From NCBI GenBank assembly GCA_032622095.1, contig CP136066.1, forward strand, positions 153,225,152-153,289,151: a DNA stretch of 64,000 nucleotides, in the 5' to 3' direction. Position numbers and translations under genes: made by a program. The stretch is from Siphonodentalium dalli. Lineage: Eukaryota; Mollusca; Scaphopoda; Gadilida; Siphonodentaliidae. Shown here in pieces: positions 12,553-23,095 of this stretch; positions within the stretch are counted from its first letter, which is position 1; each line of letters starts with the position of its first letter. The notes beneath the pieces are model-generated. The model had not been told where the DNA came from. It saw nothing but the letters and a program-made list of their open reading frames with translations, and made no database searches.

Positions 12553-12960
12553 TATGTTTACCCATACCATAGTATGGTAAACATAGTGTCGTTGCCCGGA
12601 TTGACCACTCGTCGTTCGTCCGTCTGTCTGTCCGTAGACACTTTACGAGTAATGCGATAACTCAAACATTTTTTGTCCGATCGAAACCAAATTATGTATA
12701 TGGGTTTCTCAGCCCAAAATACAGATCGAGTTCGAATTTGGGTTTGATCCGAGATTTTGTTACAGAGTTATGGCCCTTTTTCAACTTAGAATTCACGCAT
12801 TCTGCCATAACTCAAACATTTTTTATCTGATTGGAACCAAATTTGGTATGTGAGTTTCACAGCCCAAAATACAGATCGAGTTCGAATATGGGTTTGATTT
12901 TAAAGGAGTTATGACCCTTTTTCGAAAGAAAAAAATCCAAAAATAAATCAATTTAAAAAA
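12553..12960 (+). repeat. Helentron/pearl-like fragment with ACCATAGTATGG hairpin end
   Basis: It opens with the palindrome CCATAGTATGG and a (CGTC)n/(GTCTGTCC)n microsatellite. Two copies follow of a core unit containing CATAACTCAAACATTTTTT, GGAACCAAATTTGGTAT and ATACAGATCGAGTTCGAAT. The same unit occurs in opposite orientation at 47120-47445. Confidence 0.65.
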
Positions 12961-13663
12961 AAAATTATTTTAAACTTTTATAATAATAATAAAAAAAATG
13001 TCATTGACATTGTCATTTGTTTTCATTTAGATATTGATGATTATGATAAAAGTTCATAAAAAGATTTACAATGTGTCCCTTTAATTTTTTTAAATAATTA
13101 AAAAAAATAACACCATTATAACTCTGCCAAGGGTACCCCGAATCACCACACCAAATTTGATTAAATCAGTCCAAAATCTTGTGTTATGTACTGGTAAATC
13201 TGTTTGGAGCAACATTAAATCCAATTCACCAATTGCCTTTGGACTACTTAGCTATTGATAAGGCTATATTATGTTCTGATGTCTCTTATGCCAATGTGCA
13301 AATAATCTGATAAAGAAGGCTATGGTATCTAATTTAAAATAAAGATTCAACAATAAACATCACTTGATATTAACAGTAGACTTGGACATCTGTGCTGCAG
13401 AGTTATATCTTCAGATGGTCTGATATCATTATAATTGTTATTGGTTTAATAGAGAGGTCAGTGTTCAACATAAACAATTCCTGTGATATTTTGACAGCTC
13501 TGCTATATAATTGATATTAATGGGTCAGTGGTGAGGTTGCTTATCTGTATACTAGGACACATTATTATTGTAAACTTAAATTGAACTCTCTTAACCCAAG
13601 TATTCCATGTCCAGGTCACACCTACACATTTAACCCATGGGCTTGCTGGCTGTGGTGGTTTAG

Positions 13664-13697
13664 CATTACAGATCCTGTACCAGTGCATTCTCTTATA
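13664..13697. repeat. Family A hairpin-arm fragment
   Basis: A short piece with GTACCAGTGCATTCTCTTATAT, an isolated arm of the family A MITE. Confidence 0.6.
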
Positions 13698-14286
13698 TAA
13701 ATGCCAGTGACCCATAAATTCCAATAATTTGTGTTATGTACATTTGTCTATAATAGTACATAACAGTATACTCTATAATTCAACACCAAAACTCTCATTT
13801 ATCCGATCATATTAAATTTTTATCGCCAAGGGATGGGTTAACATCTGCCGATCGTGATCGGCCTCTCGTTAACAATGTCCAATAATATCCATCCTGGGAT
13901 GAAAATCAAAATTCCGCTTTGCCTTGTCACTAGATAAGTCTTCAAACTTTCCAAAAAGGTATGATATGGTCACCTGCGCTTTGTAAGGTTTGATCAATCT
14001 TTTCTCAAAAATTAACACTGAATTCCCCATTCAAATGTTTCCACTTTACATCCCTCTTAATGAAAACATATGGGTAAATCCTTAAGCAAATGTCACTTAA
14101 AATATATCAAGACTGTTGTGAAGATCAATGTTGATCCAGTAAAATAGAATTTGCAGCGCGATATTTTGCGTTAGGTGTTGAACTGAAGGAACAGACTGAA
14201 ATCACATTAAAAATTTAGCTCATTTTAGCTACGTGAGCTCAAATGACCTATTTAGCTCATTTGGCACCTGCGCCCGACCTGAAAAT

Positions 14287-14573
14287 AAGACTGTGATGAG
14301 CCGACCGTGACTGGTTACTGTGTAAACAACCCACTTATATTGTTTTGATAGGAGTGGGGACAATGATGGCTTCTCCCAAAATTAACCCAGTGATAGTGAG
14401 ATGATTGAAATCATAGAGAATCACAGAAATTTATTCAGAATGTGAAAACAGTACAATATATTGTTTATTCATGAATTCGCCGGTTTCTCGTTCAGATCGG
14501 CTAACGTGATTAGTGGCTATTATCTTAGTAAACAAATATGCAAATATGCCTAAACTGCTAAAGTAATCAAAAT
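14287..14573. other. No feature seen
   Basis: Spacer between two transposons. No gene was recognised. Confidence 0.4.
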
Positions 14574-15166
14574 CAGGGTTTCCGCTACAGCGGCAGGGGA
14601 TCCCTTTTTGGGCCCCATTCCCCTAGCCAATTTTCCCCTTCTGTCATCCCACAGGACATATTCCATATGTATACAGGTATAAAGATGTTTACTCTCAATT
14701 TCGTTGGGACAATACTAAGAAATTTTAATTTAAACTGAGGAAGTGATCAAAACCGACATCGCTAGAACACATGATTTGGAGTCCGCTGGTTACATTGCTG
14801 CAGTTAGGTTTAATACGAAAAATGACCGCCGATAATTTAATCATGTTATATTCCGGTACGTTATGCATCCGAACTTTCTGCCGAGTCTTGAATAGTGGTC
14901 GTTTAACTTCAACGGGCGTGTTTCCGTATACAGCAATTAATTTTTATCTAATAAATTTTCTATGTTTTAAAGTTATTGCGGTTGATAGCATAGTAACTTA
15001 GGTAGAAAATGGATGCAAAACGATCAGCAAATCTACTCTCTTTTTCTTCTATTGGCCGATACAACACAAGTAGGTCCACTAGTGTTTTCACGACATTGAA
15101 AACATTGACTGCATTTTCCCCTCGGCGGATACAGGACCCGTTCCCCAAAACCTAGCGGAAAGCCTG
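14574..15166. mobile_element. CAGGGTTTCCGC element, family F, copy 1 (short)
   Basis: The left end is CAGGGTTTCCGCTA and the right end TAGCGGAAAGCCTG. The flanks share TCAAAAT (7 bp) on both sides. The ends resemble hAT TIRs. The ORFs inside (14771-15148) have no recognised domain. Confidence 0.6.
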
Positions 15167-15169
15167 TCA

Positions 15170-15769
15170 AAATGTCAAAATTGATAGACATCATCCCAAA
15201 TATATATTAATCTTAACTTAAGAAATTCATTTCCACAAATTTAATTCCCGGGTCCACTTGGCCACAAAAGCAGGGCTAGCTCGTCCCAAAAACGATCTGG
15301 ACCGAGTGGGCCCTGGGACGAGCTGGCCAAGATCCATTAATAATTAATTAATTGATTAAATATCGTCTGTTTTTTTGCATAAGTATATCAGCTTCTATTC
15401 GCTGTCTCATCAAATGTTTGATCCACTTCCACTTGTGATTTAAGAAGAAACACCTCTTTGTATAAACAACTCAATGAATTTTGATCACTGATAGTTCTTA
15501 GTTTATTAAAACTTAGGCAGGGCTCATGCCTTTGTGTTACCGCCAACCCAGAACACGGCAACTGCGATGTTACAAGTTTTTGGAATACCCATAATAACTA
15601 CATATATGTCATTTAAAAGGTCAAATATGGTATAATATTCATTTAAGATTGATGTATACATTATAATTGAACATTATTATGACTTTAAAAGTTATTAATT
15701 TTAAACTTGGTTGTTCTCGGTTGTTCTCAGTAAATAGTATTTCCGGGGTATGCAGCTAGATAGATCATG
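15170..15769. other. Mostly featureless, with one GC-rich hairpin
   Basis: An imperfect hairpin lies at 15273-15330, with arms GGGCTAGCTCGTCCCA and TGGGACGAGCTGGCC. Nothing else was recognised. Confidence 0.45.
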
Positions 15770-16262
15770 TCATACACCTCTACTCCGGCTAAAGCCCGTA
15801 GAGATCATATTCCACCAGCACAAAACCTTGGAACTGTTTGAAGTTTGGACAGGGAATGTTATAGAGTCGAAAATACAATGCGGGGAATATATTTCTTAGC
15901 TGTTATCTGTTCCTTAATAATGTATTTCACTGTAGATGAATGTCCCAACTCAAAATTGCATGCTTTTCTCTGACTTTTGTGAGCCGATATCACAATAAAC
16001 ATTGAATTGATTACCCAGGAGAAATTCCATAATTGTAAGCGACTCTAAAGCAAAATCGCTCACAAATTCAATTGAATAGTGAAATTTCGAGTTGGGACCT
16101 TCGCCTATAGTGAAGTAACGGTACATTATAAAGGAACATACATGTATAACAACTGAGATATATTTCCCCTCGTTATTTTTCAACTTTATAAGGTTCCCTG
16201 TCAAAGCTTCAAAAAGTTCCAATGTTTTGTACTGGTGGAATCTGATCTCTACGTGCGTTAGG
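15770..16262. repeat. Inverted-repeat element, family G, copy 1
   Basis: About 490 bp with TIRs of roughly 65-100 bp. The left end starts GATCATGTCATACACCTCTA and the right ends GATCTCTACGTGCGTTAGGCC. The centre is well conserved with copy 2 at 58689-59211, including GAGCCGATATCACAATAAAC and GGAGAAATTCCATAATTGTA. Confidence 0.75.
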
Positions 16263-16749
16263 CCAAACTTTATTTTAATGCTTTACGGATCCGCCGACCC
16301 TGTTTTCTGTGGCCGGACAAGGAAATAAAAATCAAATATAATTTTAGTTTTTATTTTCACAGCCGACAGCTGTTTCTGCTTATCAGTAACAAATTATCTA
16401 ACCACATTTCACTGATTAAAGATGCATAGGATAGGACACACCAACTATAGATATCTCTGGCTTTAATTACTTTTAACTACATCCAAGTTGAAAACTGAGA
16501 AGTCAGATTGAGTTTATATGTGTCGGCCACCAAGATACCTGTATGCTTTCTATAAATCTTGACATCTCTTTAAAACTTTAAATGGCCTTTAGAATACATT
16601 TTGTATTCCTGGGAATTTATGGTGATCTTTATGACTGAATCCACAAGGTTTCTTAGATAGGAATGAAAAACTAATGAGTATGTGGGTTTGCTCAAGTTAC
16701 ACATTCACTTTTTATCACTACCACTAATCTCACCATTCCCATGTGTGTA
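16263..16749. other. No feature seen
   Basis: AT-rich spacer. No exon or repeat was recognised. Confidence 0.4.
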
Positions 16750-16985
16750 TTAACCCTCTCTATACTAAATACTCATTGACCAGACAAGTAGATTCCTTAG
16801 GAGATGTTCAGATAATAAGTTCAACAAGTTCTAAACTTATTATCTGAACATTTCCCACCAACTAATAGGAATCCTTCTGCAAATATATTATCTGTCGGCT
16901 ACTTATTTTTCCATGACATCCATCCAGATGAATAATGGACTTTTTCAATGTATACATTATAACTGAATGGGGGAGTCCATTTATT
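16750..16985. repeat. TTAA-type MITE, family D, copy 1
   Basis: It begins TTAACCCTCTCTATACTAAA and contains the palindrome TGTTCAGATAATAAGTT ... AACTTATTATCTGAACAT. Related copies lie at about 31040, 37437 and 48606. Confidence 0.65.
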
Positions 16986-17324
16986 CAATAATTAAAATGT
17001 TGAACAAAAACAAACCCTTACTTTCTGGATTTTTTCAATATTATTCAATAATCTGAGCTATGTTTCAAATAATAGTACTGGATTTGAATTTTGTGATATA
17101 CATCCGAAAAGTGTTCTCTATAAATGACTGACAGAGAATTATAAAGACACAGTTACCACCTTAGCGAATGTCCAAAACAAAAAATGATTGAACCATTTTT
17201 ATTTTTATATTTTTTTCCGACCGACCCTACCAAAACAAGTTTAAAAAAATCCGTGCTGAATATAGTGCTGAATAGAGCAAATGTTTATCCTACCGATGTT
17301 CACATATAGTAAAACGTACGATTG

Positions 17325-17460
17325 TGGTATAAAGCTCAATTCAATTGGTTAGTTTGGTCACAACCTGTTGAATCTGAGCTTCACTTTCGACACCGTAAAG
17401 GGTTCAAATCCAACATGGTATCACCCAAACTCTGTAAACAATTTTGCAATCCTAGTTTTT
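17325..17460 (+). repeat. Possible tRNA-derived SINE head
   Basis: An A-box-like stretch (AAGCTCAATTCAATTGGTTAG) is followed about 50 bp later by the B-box GGTTCAAATCC at 17400-17410, the spacing of a pol III internal promoter. No cloverleaf could be closed and no tail was found. Confidence 0.3.
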
Positions 17461-18446
17461 GAGGGCATCACAAATCGAATGTTGATCGTATCGTATATCA
17501 GTTCTCAATATTATTCATTTTCTAGCCAATTCAGTATCAGTATTCGATTGACCACAAAATCCAGGAAAAGGCATTGTATTAAAGTCAATAAACAAAAAAG
17601 TTGAGGTCCCCCGGACCCGCCCCTATGAGAAGAGGGATATCCCCCCTCTCATGCTCCCCTGCATTTGCAGCATGGCTCTGATGATGATATGCATCATATA
17701 TTAATGGTGCCCTCGCCCCTTTCAAATTTATGGATCCGCCACTTCCAAGGGAGCTGTTTAATCTGTCTTGGAATATCCAATCAATATATGTAGGAGGAGC
17801 CTGGATATTTGACACTGTTTTGAAAGGGATATTATTCACCTGTGGCAAAAATTATCAGGTCAAATTTAGTCCTGTGACTCGCTGACCACATTGGAGATAT
17901 GGCACTTTGGGCTGAGCAAACTCACTCACAATTACTGTTTGATATTCATTATGTATGATGATTCTTGCATGACCCTGGGACTGGTTGTGAGTTGGACAAC
18001 CCACCAGGGTGCAGTCTGGACCACACAGTGCCAGTGGTTGGAAATAAGATCCCCTGTTATATACTATACTCCAATCATAGCAGTGTCTCCATATACCAAG
18101 AAATTTAAAGCCAGGAAATTTCAACTTAAGTCCTGAACGTAGTATTTTACGTTTATCCATGAAAGAAGCAATCTGCGGTAACTGTCAGTTTGTGTGTTTT
18201 TTATCTAAGTTTAATTTATCGTACAGTTTGCTGAAGATTAATAAAATATATCTATTTATTAATCTTACATGTAAAACGTTATCTGTCGATTGCCTGTGCA
18301 ATGCTTAGACAAGTGCATATATTCTAGATAAGTGTGCTATAAGATATTCATGAGATAGAACTTTGTTTCTGTTAGCATTATTGTTACAAGCTAAATGTAT
18401 CAAATACTGAGAAAACTTGGTATACCGGGTGCGTTGAACTAGTTGT
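17461..18446. other. No gene seen
   Basis: Several overlapping ORFs occur on both strands (for example 17585-18160), but none shows a domain, splice signals or coding bias. They are judged chance. Confidence 0.4.
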
Positions 18447-18600
18447 ACCCCAACTTTTCGAAGAAAAATGGGGGGTATACTGGATTGACTATGTCTGTCA
18501 GTCCATCCATTCTGACATATATTATGTTTCAGTCATGGGCATTTTCCCTTTTAGAGTTATTAAATTCCTTTGTTTATTTTAAATTTGGGCTCCATCTGGC
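18447..18600 (+). repeat. Helentron/pearl-like 5' fragment (CCCC-hairpin type)
   Basis: It opens with a short hairpin, TACCCCAACTTTTCGAAG ... AAAATGGGGGGTATA, then CTGGATTGACTATGTCTGTC. The full-length relative is at 22101-22986. Confidence 0.65.
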
Positions 18601-18660
18601 CCATGTTTAAATTAGCCACTGTTGGGTATTAACCCTAAAAATTGGCTATGACCATCAGCA

Positions 18661-18731
18661 ATGCCGAAGCCATTTGCTGAAGCAAACTGGGCCACTGCAA
18701 AGGGTTGCCGTAACAGCTTAAGAGAGCTGGG
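18661..18731 (+). CDS. Candidate first coding exon of the kelch gene
   Basis: Starting at ATG 18661, 23 codons plus two bases are open (beginning M-P-K-P-F-A-E-A-N-W-A-T-A-K). They end at a GTATGC donor, leaving exactly the phase the 18793 exon needs. The intron would be only 61 nt, ending TTTATTTCTAG. The phase match and composition favour it; the very short intron and weak start context count against it. The alternative is that the true 5' exons lie further upstream, for example near 7127. Confidence 0.35.
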
Positions 18732-18792
18732 GTATGCCAGTGCCCATGATGCAACCTCTTGTAGTTGTTCACTGATATTGATTTATTTCTAG

Positions 18793-18960
18793 TTTGAATG
18801 GTGAGACGGAACTCTACCACGCATTCAATAATACGCCAAAAAGTCTTGTTGTCTTCACACAAGGACGATGGCCGAAATCACCAGGAGCTTCCATGGAAGT
18901 CAAACTGATCATCCATGATGGGACTTTTGCCAGGCTTGGATCTCTCAAAGCAGACAACAA
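18793..18960 (+). CDS. Kelch-repeat protein, exon 1 of the supported chain
   Basis: A 168-nt exon between TTTATTTCTAG and GTGAGT. It reads L-N-G-E-T-E-L-Y-H-A-F-N-N-T in its only open frame and includes VVFTQGRWPKSPGAS and HDGTFARLGSLKADNK. It enters with two bases missing from the first codon, so an upstream exon must exist. The frame continues in phase through nine further exons to a stop at 49158, about 535 residues in all. This N-terminal part, before the kelch repeats, is not one I recognise. Confidence 0.85.
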
Positions 18961-19309
18961 GTGAGTTATATAAAGAGCGCTCACCTCATTTCTGAGCAGA
19001 ACATTGAAGGCTGTATCACTACAAGTTGTACTAGTGCGGCCGTTTGTCCATCAGTCTGCCGGCAACTCATCCACCAGTCATCTGATATCAATGAAATTTA
19101 GTATTTATGTTCACCATCTTGAGGACATTCAGCGGAGTGTTAAATCATTTTGTTTGTATTTTCTGTTCCAGAGTTATTCATTGTTTATTTGAAAATGTAG
19201 ATATTTTGTATGTCTGCACATTCTGACAAGTATCTCAGCCATGGGCTCTATGATCTCAATGAAATTTGATGTAGATGTTCACTATCACCAGGGTGTTCTA
19301 TGGACAGGC
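18961..19309. other. Kelch intron, no further gene
   Basis: Contains a degraded Helentron-like core stretch near 19040-19280 (CATCAGTCTGCC, TCAATGAAATT repeated). Nothing else was seen. Confidence 0.4.
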
Positions 19310-19722
19310 CTGATAATATAGTGCCGGACGTTTGCAGAATGAGGTCCACAGAGGGTGAATTTAGTGACGCTACCCCGCACAGCAAGCTTGCATCACTAAA
19401 TTCAACCTCTGGTGACCTCATTCTGCTTAGGCCTCATCTTCTCTGTAAAGTATCTTTAATATCAAATTAACAAGTTTTTTAATTGCTTTAGAAAGTTTCT
19501 TTTTTCTATTTTCCAGATGACACATTGCACAATTTAGGTGCCCAATGCATGCACATCACAATATTCACCTTCTGGCTTCTGGGAACATAAATCTGAGTCT
19601 AGGTCCCCCATAGCAGAACGAAGTCCTCAGATGGTGGATTAAGTGATGCTAGCCTGCTCTGCGGGGTAGCATCACTAAATTCACCCTCTGGGAACCTCAT
19701 TCTGCAAATCTCGGGCATCATA
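19310..19722. repeat. Dual-hairpin MITE, family B, copy 2
   Basis: Two GCAGAATGAGGTCC-type hairpins (about 19332-19430 and 19615-19708) have loops TACCCCGCACAGCAAGC and GCCTGCTCTGCGGGG. The spacer differs from the other copies. Confidence 0.8.
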
Positions 19723-20158
19723 TTAATTGTTCAATTCTCTATTCTACAGTTGTAATTTTTCGTATATCTGGAAATGTTTAATATTGTTTGACTGCATGAA
19801 TATCTCATTCGATCTCAATGGAATGAGATGGATGCAGGGGATTATTGGGGACACCTGTTTTCTGACCAGGAAATGCGAAAGGGATATCCCCAAGGGCCTT
19901 GGGTCTGAGTTGGGGGATGTTCTCCTCCCGTTGACTTGGGGGGTTCTCCCCCCTCCCAAAAACATTTTTGAAAATGTCATGCATTGAGAGAGAATCTAAG
20001 GCTCACTATTCTGGAGGTAAATTAGGACAGTTTATCATTATTAACTTTTGAAATTCCAATAAATATATGTTGATACTATCTATGCTTGGGTTATGATGAT
20101 GATCAGAGGCACCATAAATATGGTACTGACACGGACTCTGATCACCGTTTTAGTGTGT
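19723..20158. other. Kelch intron, no feature seen
   Basis: The ORFs on both strands at 19727-19987 mirror each other and have no domain. They are judged chance. Confidence 0.4.
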
Positions 20159-20325
20159 CCTAAGTAATGCCCTAAGTAATCGACTCCATAACCACAGCAG
20201 AATTATGGGTAACTTTTCAGGATTTAGTCGGAAATATGGCAAGAAGCATATTTCCGACTAAATCCTGAAAAGTTACCCATAATTCTGCTGTGGGTATGGA
20301 GTGGATTACTTAGGGCATTACTGTA
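20159..20325. repeat. TA-type fold-back MITE, family C, copy 3
   Basis: The longest family C hairpin. Its arms carry TTATGGGTAACTTTTCAGG and GATTTAGTCGGAAATATG and meet in an AAGAAG loop. It ends GGGCATTACTGTA. Confidence 0.9.
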
Positions 20326-20753
20326 TGACATGATTGATGTTCATGACATATGACCTATCATTAGGCTGTCAACCGATAATTATAATGATAACTTTACGAT
20401 GACAAACACCTGCGAAAATTCACATTCCAACACGTTGAAATGGGCTAATCCTCGATGTCTAAGAAAATACTTTGATAATCCTGTGTGGGATTTTTGTTGT
20501 TCTATGTATATAGGTGTCGACTAAGGGCTGTCAACTATAAAATACCATAGTCATTCAACACTATGTCACCATGAATTAGAAGATTTTTTTTGGGTGCCCA
20601 AACCGGTTACCGATATGAAAAGGTCCCTGGATAGATAGATAGATACATAGCCTTGGATCCATCCCTGCATACACCATTGCACTGACTCATGCCATATACT
20701 GGAGGCCAGGAACGCACATGTGTATTCTGTGTATGTCCTTTGATATTTTCAAG

Positions 20754-20904
20754 GGCTCTGTGTTGGGAATTGGTTGATGACCCAAACCTGGATGCGGAGG
20801 TTGTAGGAGATCCAGCCAGACTCCGTATCGATATTAAAGGCATGGACTCATCTGCCTCAGGTTCTCAGGAGAGCAAAAAGGAATGTGTCAGCAGTCAGTC
20901 AGAG
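20754..20904 (+). CDS. Kelch-repeat protein, exon 2
   Basis: A 151-nt exon entered in phase 2 (AA+G) and left in phase 0 at GAG/GTCAGA. It encodes A-L-C-W-E-L-V-D-D-P-N-L-D followed by VVGDPARLRIDIKGMDSS and a Ser-rich tail. The acceptor ATATTTTCAAG is slightly unusual (AAG), but the frame and phase fit both neighbours. It belongs to the unassigned region before the kelch repeats. Confidence 0.8.
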
Positions 20905-20947
20905 GTCAGAAGTATAATATATCATACCTTGACATGAACAGAATCTG

Positions 20948-21256
20948 TTAACCCGTTCATGACGGGAGCTGCGCTGGTGCAGTATTAAGGATATATGCGA
21001 GGATCCTGTGCCAGTGCATTCTCTTATATATGCGAGTCTCCCGTAGGGAGCCTCACATATATAAGAGAATACATTGGCCTCACAATATTTACCTTGACCT
21101 TGAGATTACTTTGGCTTACAAGGCCAAGTTAAATATTGTTAGGCCAATGCCTTCTCTTATATATGCGAGGCGCCCTTGGATTCACATATATGAGAGAATG
21201 CATTGGCACAGGGTTTTTCCAAAAATTTCAGGAAGATCCAGTCATGTAAGGGTTAA
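20948..21256. repeat. Dual-hairpin MITE, family A, copy 4 (complete)
   Basis: A full-length 309-bp copy: TTAA + CCCGTTCATGAC at the left and GTCATGTAAGGG + TTAA at the right, with two hairpins of the CATTCTCTTATATATGCGAG type inside. TTAA targets and CCC-starting TIRs fit a piggyBac-type non-autonomous element (inference). Confidence 0.9.
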
Positions 21257-21623
21257 TCACAATAAGTCTATCTTTGTGCAATATGTGGTTTCAAACTCTT
21301 GGCTAATGATTTTATCCTTTTATTTTTAATTTTTATTTCCATGGCATTTATTTACTATCCTCTGTCAAATAAAACATATAAATCTCAAAATGAGTGATAT
21401 GTGAAAACAGGAATTTTTAATTTTTGTTGCATAACAACACACAAACTTTTTATTATATAACTGTATATAAAAGAGAGGAATTCAATCAGCCAAATAAAGG
21501 GATTAGTCAGGCCCCAAAAATCAGTGAGGGAGGGTTAAATTCTTTAATTAAATCAGTGAGGGAGACTTTAATTATTAAACTAAATAAGTGACGGAGACTT
21601 GAATTCTTCAATTAAATTTCCAG
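21257..21623. other. Kelch intron, short degenerate repeat only
   Basis: Near 21520-21620 a unit of about 40 bp (CAGTGAGGGAG...TTAATTAAA) is repeated about three times imperfectly. There is no gene. Confidence 0.45.
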
Positions 21624-21870
21624 GATGATGTTATCAACTCTACACCGAGGAGCAAGCAGAAAAAACGACCATTTCCGAAATGTGACACAACTCCAAAAGG
21701 GCCAACTCCTAAAAAGCTGAAGAAAGGCACACCTCGAACACCTAAATCTGCAGTGTCAAAAAAATTGTCTAAAGTTGATGATAATATTGTCAAACAAGTT
21801 GTGACACCTTCGCTTAAACCTGCAGGGAACAAAGAAAAAGTAGCAATATGTAAACACGTGGGTGGAAAAC
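21624..21870 (+). CDS. Kelch-repeat protein, exon 3 (basic linker)
   Basis: A 247-nt exon from AATTTCCAG to GTAAGT, entered in phase 0 and left in phase 1. It encodes a Lys/Pro/Thr-rich linker (segments RSKQKKRPFPK, TPKKLKKGTPRTPKS, VVTPSLKP) ending ICKHVGGK. Its high charge resembles a disordered linker and could act in nuclear targeting (inference). The last base pairs with the next exon to give Pro and then kelch repeat 1. Confidence 0.88.
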
Positions 21871-21979
21871 GTAAGTCTCAAGTTCTATCTAATTCCAAGT
21901 CAATGTTTGCTGCTTTTGCTCTCATACTCAGTGATATTTTCTCATAATACTCGCAATTTGAAGACATCTTTGGTCTTCC

Positions 21980-23095
21980 TTAACCCTTCCATGACTGGAG
22001 CTTCCTGATATATTGCAAAAAACCTGTGCCAACGCATTCTCTTTATATGTGAGTCTCTTATGGTGAGCCTCGCATATATAAGAGAATACATTGTCCTAAT
22101 TATACCCCCACTTTCGAAGAAAATGGGGGGTATACTGGATTGACTGCGCCTGTCCGTCACGCTTTCTCCATCCGTGTGTCCGTCCGTCCGACCTCATAAC
22201 TCGAACAACTATGGACCAATTTCAAGAATTTTTTGTATGCAATCTCCTTATGACTGCCTCTCCGCATGATGCTAATTGCTGTTCGGGCTGACTTTTTTTT
22301 TTTAAATTACGCCTCATTTTCGACTTAGAAAATTTCTCACTTTTTCGGTTTCCAGATGATAACTAAAGTTTGGACTGTTCAATTGAAAATTCCGTTTTTT
22401 GTGAGTCAATTATATCAAAATACAGGTCAAGTTCGAATTTGAGTTTGATCCGATAATTTTTCTCAGAGTTATGGGCTTTTCGACTTAGAAAATTCAATTT
22501 TTTCTTGTTTTTTCTTTGTTTCCGGATGATAACTCAAGTTTGGATTGTTTAATTGAAAATTCTGTTTTTTTTGTGGGTCGTTCATATCAAAATACAGGTC
22601 AAGTTCGAATTTGAGTTTGATCCAATGATTTTTCCCAAACTTATGGGCCTTTCAACTTTTTTTTTATGATTTTCTGTTTTTCTGTATGAGGGTACCTTCA
22701 TGGTGTAATCAACTCCTCCTACAGTTTTGATCGTAGACATTTGAAAATTCCATTTTTTCGGATGCTATCACACTTGACAAAAGCCATCTTAGATGTTAAG
22801 GTTGCGTTTCATTTTCTACCCTTTTTTGGGGTTTCTGCAATCATTCGAACAAATATGAACCAATATAAAAATTATTAATCCAAATTTTTCTTTAAAGTTA
22901 AAAATCTTTTTTGTTGGGTTTACGGATAATGCGTGTTGAATTTGCCACGGTGGGGGTATGCTAGCACTCGAGTGCACACCTCTTGTAATATTTACTTTGA
23001 CCTTTTAAGCCATGGCATGGAAGATCGTATTTATATAAGAGAATGCACTGGCACAGGGTCTTTAATGTTGCATGAATCCCAGCATGAAAGGGTTG
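21980..23095. repeat. Dual-hairpin MITE, family A, copy 5, split by a Helentron-like insertion
   Basis: The left half at 21980-22100 starts TTAACCCTTCCATGACTGG. The right half at about 22986-23095 ends GCATGAAAGGGTTGA, a mutated TTAA. The two halves join at the family spacer (CCTAA ... AATATTTACTTTGACC), so the 22101-22985 block entered an existing copy. Confidence 0.8.
22101..22985 (+). mobile_element. Helentron/pearl-like non-autonomous element
   Basis: The 5' side has subterminal repeat TACCCCCAC, a stem-loop around TTTCGAAGAAAATGGGGGG, and a (CCGT)n tract. The core unit, marked by ATACAGGTCAAGTTCGAAT and starting near 22411, is repeated about 175 bp later. The 3' side has the subterminal repeat GTGGGGGTA and then the perfect palindrome GCACTCGAGTGC close to the end. 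Subterminal repeats, core tandem units and a 3' palindrome match the published layout of Helentron-associated elements (DINE-1, pearl). The family label is inference. Confidence 0.65.

Larger units (their letters stand above)
7547..14281. mobile_element. Long-TIR transposon with 5-bp TSD (element 2), host of a nest
   Basis: The ends read CAGTTCGGGCACAGGTGCC (left, after removal of an insert) and GGCACCTGCGCCCGACCTG (right). They are flanked by AAAAT at 7542-7546 and 14282-14286. The TIRs extend inward for at least 130 bp, with further inverted similarity between about 12300-12400 and 13990-14060. The left TIR is split by two later insertions (7561-10534 and 10587-11779). No transposase is visible, so the copy is non-autonomous or decayed. 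CAGGTC-type ends with a 5-bp duplication suggest a hAT-related group (inference). Confidence 0.75.

Noticed and set aside
17331-17410. Possible tRNA gene from a B-box match
   Set aside because: No acceptor stem or complete cloverleaf can be formed. It is kept only as a low-confidence SINE head.
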